Positions 57,861-64,000 of a DNA stretch of 64,000 bases are shown in pieces. Each line of letters starts with the position of its first letter. The first letter of the stretch is position 1. Position numbers and translations under genes: made by a program. The notes beneath the pieces were generated by a model. It searched no databases. It was not told where the DNA came from and worked only from the letters and a program-made list of their open reading frames with translations. The stretch comes from Datura wrightii. Taxonomy: Eukaryota > Streptophyta > Magnoliopsida > Solanales > Solanaceae. The stretch is taken from positions 88,410,001 to 88,474,000 of the forward strand of contig JASDFA010000019.1 of assembly GCA_035772735.1 (NCBI GenBank), read 5' to 3'.

Positions 57861-58640
57861 TAAACATTCTCTGATAATCTTTACTTTTTCTTCTGACTGA
57901 CGAATAATATCTGGCCCAATCAATGTTGATTCTCTACCTCAAACCAACCGGCTAGAGGTCCACACTTTCGCCCATACAACGCTTCATAAGGTGCCCTCTG
58001 GATTACCGAATGGTAACTGTTATTATAGGCGAATTCAATGAGTGGTAAATGTTCATCCCAGCTACCTCCGAAATCGAACACACATGCTCGCAACATATCC
58101 TCGAGCGTTTGAATGGTGCGTTTTTCCTGTCCATCTGTCTAAGGATGAAAAGCTATGCTTAGGTTAACCTGCATCCCCAGGCCTCTCTGAAATGATTGCC
58201 AAAATTTAGCTGTGAATTGAGCCCCTCTATCAGAGATAATGGACACTGGAACACCGTGTAGTCTGACTATTTCTCTGATATACAACTCAGCATAATCTTT
58301 GGCAGAGAAAGTAGCCCTTACTGGCAGAAAATGGGCTAATTTTGTCAGTCTGTCAACAATTACCCAAATCGAGTCATTTCGATGCCTGGTGCAGGGTAAT
58401 CCTGCTACAAAATCCATATTTACTGCTTCCCACTTCCAAAGAGGCACCACTATGTCTTGAGTCAGCCCGCCTAGTTTCTGGTGTTCAACTTTTACTTGTT
58501 GGCAGTTAGGACACTGGTTTATGAATTATGCTATTTCCCTCTTCATAGCTGGCCACCAGTAGATTTCTTTAATATCATGGTACATCTTCATCGCGCCTGG
58601 GTGGAGAGAATAGCGGGCGTAATGTGCCTCGCTCATAATC
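57861..58640 (-). pseudogene. pol: H integrase core and zinc-finger end
   Basis: The open part at 58450-58139 contains WKWEAVNMDFVAGLP with the first catalytic aspartate, WVIVDRLTKLAHFLPV and IISDRGAQFTAKFW with the second. The region with the third residue (TDGQEKRTIQTLED-like) is broken by a stop near 58139. Upstream, CPNCQQVKVEHQKLG (about 58520-58470) ends the zinc finger after a stop. The C-terminal part to 57861 aligns with D. All three catalytic positions may be intact, but the frame is not. Confidence 0.87.
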
Positions 58641-59300
58641 TACTGGAGAAGCCCTGAAATATCTGGAACACAAAGGAGGCATTTACATTGCAACACTTCA
58701 TCCTCAGTTACTCGAAAATCTGGCATTTTTCCTTGCCGAACTCTATCCTTAAGTTGAACCAGGCCAGGATCCTCATACTGCCGTTCCTTTACTTTCACAA
58801 CTAATGACGACACAGCAGAGTTCTGAATTACTGCTCTGTTGTCCTTTGTTTCTGCTAAACAAACGGCTAAACTAGCTAACTGGTGTATTTCTTGGGCCAA
58901 TTCCCACTCTTCGGGCTGCAAGTACGCTAAACTCCCCATAGACTTACGTCTAAGGGCATCTGCTACTCTGTTGGCTCTTCCTGGGTGATACGGAATGTTT
59001 ACATCATAATCTTTCAACAACTCCAACCAGCGACATTGTCGCAAATTCAACTCTTTTTGGGTGAAGATATATTGTAGGCTTTTATGATCAGTGAAAATAT
59101 TCACATGAACGCCATACAAGTAATGTCTCCATATCTTTAGGGCGTGGATCACTGTGGCTAGTTCCAGGTCATGGGTAGGATAATGCTTTTCGGGTTTTCT
59201 CAGCTGCCTGGAAGCATAAGAAATTACTTTACCATGCTGCATCAACACACATCCTAACCCAATACCCGAAACGTCACAATAAACTGCATAACCCTCCGTA
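58641..59300 (-). pseudogene. pol: H RNase H, first part
   Basis: On the minus strand, YAVYCDVSGIGLGCVLMQHGK gives the first aspartate, HDLELATVIHALKIWRHYLYG the glutamate and IFTDHKSLQYIFTQKEL the third residue (aspartate and histidine). YHPGRANRVADALRRKS follows, then the linker to integrase. This is open for 202 codons (59248-58640) and is the best preserved enzyme domain in the window. Solo LTR K separates it from the RT part at 59305/60738, in the codons just before VYCD. Confidence 0.9.
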
Positions 59301-59305
59301 CCTTC
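59301..59305 (+). repeat. Target duplication of K, left copy
   Basis: CCTTC here and CCTTC at 60733-60737 are identical. Removing K and one copy rejoins the RNase H reading of H. Confidence 0.92.
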
Positions 59306-60732
59306 TAATCTTAGGCAGATTTATATGCCCAAGTGATACTCAAACGTATCATTTTCGCCTTGTTTATCTAGCAATATGTATACATTTTCATGTAATTGGT
59401 AATAAAATGTGAATTTATACTAACCAACATGATTAGCATTGTTTTGTAGGTAAAATGTGATTTTTAGGAGCTAAAATGCATGTTGGAGCAATATCGGAGT
59501 TGGACTTGGATGCGAGCACGGAAAAGGCATTGGACTGCACAATATAAAGGGGCTCCGCGATGGAGCCGTGTCACGCTACCATCGCGGAGGCACTCTGCTT
59601 GGAGGGTGAAATATTAGTCAAATTCCAGTGGAGCCTCGCGACAGCTCCATGGCATGGAGGCAAGCCTCCGCGTTGCATGCCGTGCCACGTTGAAGCTTTA
59701 TTCCCGGACCCCAAATTTCCAGTGAGGGTCCGCGTCCACGCCGTGTCACGGAGGCAGTGCTCCGCGATGCACTCCGTGACACGTTGCTTGTTATTCCGGG
59801 AAAAATTCCCATTAGTATAAATAGAACACTTAAATGTATTTTTCATAATTCAGACTTGGTAGAGCAAGGACGTGGGTTACAGGCAGTTGAGGGACGAAAA
59901 AGCTCAGGGTTTTTCTCTCCTTCTTTCTTCTTTCAATCAATTGTTTGTATGATTAACACTTGTTTTAGGATGATTAATCCACAAATGAGTGGCTAATTCC
60001 CTTCCTTGCTGAGGTTATGAACATTTGTGATGAATTTTGATTATTAATTATATGGTTTTTCATCTTCTTCTTCCATGTTGTTCTATTAATTCTTGTTTCT
60101 ACTGCATTGGTGTGTGGCCGACATTAATGTATATCTAAAAAGTCCGATTTCACTCGAAAGAGCACGAAATTGGAAAGTTGTGAATTAATAGGGTATTGTT
60201 CTTAACTTGATTTGGGAAAATTGGGTTTTGATGTGCTTTCCTGATAGAAATATACTTGAAAGCCGTATTAGTCAATTTAGGAACCGGAATTGTATTGCTA
60301 GGTCATGAATTGCATTTGATCACAGAAATGTAGATGGATGGTTTATGATTCTTAAGTGAGATTAAATACGAGAGTTTTAATCTCTTGGCTAATGTTCTTG
60401 GCTAGCAACTGGAAGAGAAAGATTAACCAATTTATGATTATAATCACGTTCATTACATGTTCTTAACCTTGACATGCTCATAACCATAGTTTAAATTCAA
60501 AGTAGATAATTGTTAGTAGTTTTAGTACATAATTTATAAAATAAACTTTTCAATTGTTGGTTACGTTGTTGTCAGCATATACAGAAGTGAGATAGAATAC
60601 AGTATACTTAAGCAATTTTTACTTATCCAGAGTCTCCTTGGATCGATACTTGGCTTACTTAAGCCACTTACTACTTGTTTGACCACGTGCACTTGCGTGT
60701 CGGTTTTTAACACCCAACAAACGTACCGAACA
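59306..60732 (+). repeat. Element K: Athila-type solo LTR
   Basis: The LTR is 1427 bp. It starts TAATCTTAGGC, where TG of the expected TGATCTTGGGC has become TA, and ends CCGAACA like the LTR of B. GC-rich CGTGNCACG modules lie at 59550-59785 and a TATA box at 59816-59824. There is no internal sequence at either edge, and exact target duplications CCTTC flank it. It is a solo LTR formed by recombination of a full element. Short frames over the modules are not genes. Confidence 0.93.
59816..59824 (+). promoter_or_regulatory. TATA box of K
   Basis: TATAAATAG, identical to that in the LTRs of A and in the same place after the GC-rich modules. Confidence 0.7.
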
Positions 60733-60737
60733 CCTTC

Positions 60738-61050
60738 TGGCAATGCTTACACTGGGGCGGAGGTCAACCTGTCTTTCAATTCTTGGAAACTCTGCTCACA
60801 TGCCTCCGTCCACTAAAACTTTACTGCTTTTTGTGTCAGTTTAGTCAGAGGTGCCACTATGGTGGAGAATCCCTCAACAAATCTTCTGTAGTACCCTGCT
60901 AATCCCAGGAAACTGTGTACCTCGGTCGGAGTGGTAGTTCTGGCCATGTTTTCACTGCTTTTATTATCTACCTATATACCAGCCTCCGACACGATGTGAC
61001 CCAAAAAGGCTACTAAATTTAGCCAAAATTCACATTAGAGAAATTGGCAT
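60738..61050 (-). pseudogene. pol: H reverse transcriptase, C-terminal part
   Basis: On the minus strand this gives the end of RT: a decayed segment with NVNFG and VAFLGHIVSEAG, then LGLAGYYRRFVEGFSTIVAPLTKLTQKAV and CEQSFQELKDRLTSA. Frameshifts and stops occur throughout. It ends at K. Upstream, at about 61050, homology to RT ceases and LTR-like sequence begins, so the palm with the catalytic aspartates has been lost. Confidence 0.87.
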
Positions 61051-62146
61051 GTAACTGACGATCATACTGGTTTATTATACCGGAGAAACTGACAAGTAAT
61101 CTATTTGTATAGCTAGAGCTTTATCTGGCCTTCTAGGCCACATGGTAATGCTACTCGCTGCTGGAATAATCTGTATGACTGTCTGCACACCATGTGCACG
61201 TATCTGATCAGAGGATCCTGATAGTGATCATGATCTCTAATAATCTGGCTGAATAAATGTGAATAGCTGAACTGGGCTGAATGACCCAAATGCTGAAGTA
61301 GTCTAACAATGCTCTAAACGTCCTACTCGGTCATCTGTAGCTCATGCATAACTGCGGAGTTGTGGATAGCTAACTGTTTTTTTATTCTAATTGGACAACT
61401 GTAGAGATAGGCTTAGTCGAACTTACCCTAAGGCGATCAGCCCCTGGATCTTCACAGGGAGCCTACCGATTTCCTTGTCTTAGTAAACACTGTGCTAGAA
61501 GAGTACTACCAATTCCTTATGCCTTGTTCGTATCCACTCGGATCTATACTGCTATTCTGGGGAAATTCTCGGTCTTATGAGCAATTTCATAAAGACTGGC
61601 CTTCTCCTAGGACTCTGTATCTGAATATCTTACGAGAACCGGCTGGGGTACTAGTCTGTCACTGACTACTGATGTGGACCCTTTCTTGGGGTACCCACAG
61701 GTTGGTCTGACTGGGACGGCTGGCTGACTTGCGGGGTTTTCTACATGATAACTGCTAGGTTGACTAAGGTTGACTCTCACCTAAAAGGCTGAAAAAACGA
61801 TGTACGACCACTTAACATACTTGAAAATTCTGTTGTTGCTAACCTCTGGAGTGTGCTTATTCGGTCTCCATTTCTAGTTCTGGCACATGCGATAACGTTA
61901 CTGGTCTTTAGGGATGCTTCCCTGCTAATACAGGCGCCACCTGGTCATTGGACCGTCTAATTGCGCCTGTATCATCTAACCACCTGATTTAGGCTACTAA
62001 CTCTTGTGAGCTTTTGAACTCTAGATTCTGCCCCCTTTTTGGAGATGGGTCCTGCAATACAATTTGTATATACATCCTAGCAGCTAACCAGAATCTGTGT
62101 GATTGTAACCCCTATTGACAACTACTCACAGCATATCTGATATCTG

Positions 62147-62206
<60 letters not shown>

Positions 62207-62290
62207 CAACTATGTACACTACATATTGAATTTTTTAGTAATATGTAATCTCTGACATGCTTTACTGAATTTCATACTGCACATGATATA
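61051..62290 (-). repeat. LTR-like segment inside H
   Basis: This stretch aligns in order with the middle of the LTRs of I (27420-28560 and 43310-44290), for example 'tatctgatcagaggatcctgatagtgatca', but not with the same place in the LTR of H, which is shorter. It stands where gag, protease and most of RT would be. It includes a (TA)n microsatellite at about 62147-62203. No gene is present. Confidence 0.7.
62147..62203 (+). repeat. (TA)n microsatellite
   Basis: About 26 TA units in the LTR-like segment of H. Confidence 0.95.
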
Positions 62291-63730
62291 CTGCTTCTAT
62301 AGTCTAATGATATCTCTTGTCCTCTCATATCATTTCATTGGAATTTCGTCCCATTCTGGAAGCAACAAGCACATGCATTTTAGTTATGGTCTGTTGTTTG
62401 AAATTTCGCCACTCTTACAACATGGGGTCAACATCCGAACCTTGTGGCCTTACTTGGCATTATACTAAGGGCCCGTGACTATCTGTTGGACCTTGTGTCT
62501 AGGCCACACTAGATTAGAGCCTCTGTGTCGGCACTCTCCTACCTTCCCCCTAGGCGGACATACCACAACATTCTGGACTATGACCTTACTGTCTCTTAGC
62601 TATCAGTCCGAGGCTTAGTCCTTAATACACGATGTTCATCAATCTAGAGGTGATTCTGATTTCCCCTCAAAAATCTGGTATTCATGCTCTTCACCCTTAT
62701 CTTCCTTAAACTGAGCTCTAGGGTTCAAGGTACCTGCCTTACATTGTCAATAAGGTTATCAATCAAGTTTCAACCTATACTTCTTCTGGCATGAAGTCGG
62801 ACCCATTTTATTCTTATAACCTCCTTGTCTTTCGATATCACAGCTAAGATTATAACTATTATCTTGCAGACATATCTTGTCGTCGTTAGCATGCTACAGT
62901 GGATTCATCCTCTTTCTGACTTGAACTTGACTATTACTGGAAGTCCATCACTGACGGATCTCCCACGCCCACTTCAAGTAAGCTAGTAGTCTTACTTGCT
63001 CTTCTGACTTATTACCATAAGGGTCTGCACAACTTACGTAATCATAGGGGCTCCTTACTCTTTTTAACACTTTCTGGAATCAACCAATCCATCTTCACTT
63101 ATTGCCTACTTTGGGAAACATTGCCTCAATCCTTAGGCCCCTGCTATACTGGAATCAAAACTAAGAGGTAGGAATAGCCTTTTCTTACTACAATGAAACG
63201 AAGACATGGAACTGTACCACATCTGAAAGGATGGAGGTGGGAATCCTGCATTTCCCTCTCTTTCTCACATCTCCGCGATAGTCTAATATTATCTATCATC
63301 TTAGTCAAATCTTATATGTCCAACAAATAAATCAACTCGTATATACACTATGCTTCTAACTTCCTACTCTGAAGTTATAGAAATATACTGGGGATGGTAC
63401 CGATAGAGGTATCACATTAGGAGGTCCTTGATACCTCCTCCTGTTGCTATAGTTACCCTACAACTGGTTGGTGCCCTCTTCTGCTGCTATATCAAATCTT
63501 CTGCCTGTGATAGGGTGTTGCTGATCTGACTTTGTATCTGTAACCAAAGAGTATGATAAGTTTTAGGGACTCAACCCTATACTGTACCGCTCTATATCAC
63601 GACTGAATAAGAAGAAAGGGTAACCATCCTGTCATGCCTTGCAGCCTCCTGTATATAGTATGTGGTGCACAACACATCCATAGACAAGACTCGACTTAGC
63701 ACGGCTTGCAGACTCCCTGAGATACGACCT
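62291..63730 (-). other. H non-coding leader
   Basis: Between the LTR-like segment and the primer site I see no gene. From about 62480 the sequence aligns with the leader of I. The final 150 bases include 'gcacaacacatccatagac' and 'gagatacgacctgctctgatac', which match I at 41995-42070. The shared leader supports a family relationship between H and I. Confidence 0.7.
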
Positions 63731-63743
63731 GCTCTGATACAAA
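63731..63743 (-). promoter_or_regulatory. Primer-binding site of H (initiator tRNA-Met)
   Basis: On the minus strand TTTGTATCAGAGC follows the LTR end by three bases. It matches the tRNA-Met complement apart from G-to-T and a flanking base. Confidence 0.85.
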
Positions 63744-63746
63744 GTT

Positions 63747-64000
63747 TGTCACGCCCCGCCTTGGGAGGCATGACCGGCACCTAGTGCCCTACTAAGACCT
63801 GGACTACTGGACTAGCTGAGCCTAAGCACTTCTAGTGTTAGGCTGGCTCTAACTCTAGATTCAAGAAAACAACGGGCTATATAACAGCTGTAAATATAGC
63901 CTCCAGTGGACTAGGCCTATAGCCACCTGTAAGAAAACAACAGCTACCCAGAACAACTGAATCAATAAGGAACCTATGCGGGCCGACAAGGCCACCATGC
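63747..64000 (-). repeat. 5' LTR of H, inner end
   Basis: The last 254 bases of the window match 54700-54955 of the 3' LTR closely, including the terminal GGGGCGTGACA on the minus strand. The rest of the LTR lies right of the window. Confidence 0.92.

Larger units (their letters stand above)
54700..64000 (-). mobile_element. Element H: Tekay/Del-type chromovirus, right end outside the window
   Basis: H is on the minus strand with a 3' LTR at 54700-57108, a polypurine tract, chromodomain, integrase, RNase H (split by solo LTR K), part of RT, an LTR-like segment, a leader, a primer site and the start of a 5' LTR at 63747. Most of RT, the protease and gag are missing; without K the interior is only about 5.2 kb. 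It is inserted in the 3' LTR of G. Its family is related to that of I. Confidence 0.88.

Overview
The window is plant repeat DNA: I find no host gene. Everything readable is LTR retrotransposon of the Ty3/gypsy superfamily, stacked by repeated nested insertion. Two lineages are present. Athila-type elements have a primer-binding site matching the 3' end of plant tRNA-Asp, LTRs beginning near TGATCTTGGGC, and an extra open reading frame after pol. Chromovirus elements of Tekay/Del type have a primer site for initiator tRNA-Met, a chromodomain after integrase, and LTRs beginning TGTTA or TGTAACACC. The families look most like those of large Solanaceae genomes, and the setting like pericentromeric heterochromatin; both are inferences.

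Letters A-K name the elements. The outermost is G (+, chromovirus-related, gag only, 48829-54699 visible). Its 5' LTR was entered by E (-, Athila-type, 22485-48828 visible). E was entered by D (+, chromovirus, 3377-22484 visible), by I (-, chromovirus derivative, 26177-45122) and by J (solo LTR, 46271-48398). D was entered by B (-, Athila-type, 1170-3376 visible), which carries the end of C (LTR, 1-1169), and by A (+, complete Athila-type, 8292-21028) in D's 3' LTR. I was entered by F (+, gag-only, 31498-39553). G's 3' LTR was entered by H (-, chromovirus, 54700 to beyond the right edge), which carries solo LTR K (59306-60732). The deepest visible chain is G, E, D, B, C: five levels. Exact or near-exact 5-bp target duplications support A (ATCCT), K (CCTTC), I (CTATA/CTCTA), J (ATTTC/ATTTT) and, less well, F.

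Element A has the most complete gene set: gag, protease, reverse transcriptase, RNase H, integrase and a third ORF (16568-17788) of unknown role. All reading frames in the window are broken by stops and frameshifts, so nothing here should move on its own. F and G share a pol-less plan with matching internal lengths (2319 and 2331 bp), which points to a non-autonomous gag-only family relying on pol from relatives.

The least ordinary structure is at 29221-31759. A unit of about 508 bp, made from the junction between the LTR edge of I and the LTR edge of F, is repeated five times head to tail. Other items worth a second look are an LTR-like repeat cluster and a possible intron before ORF3 of A, three copies of a polypurine-tract-like motif in A, clusters of short palindromes in the U3 parts of both lineages, and premature stops that are mostly TAG where CAG is expected.
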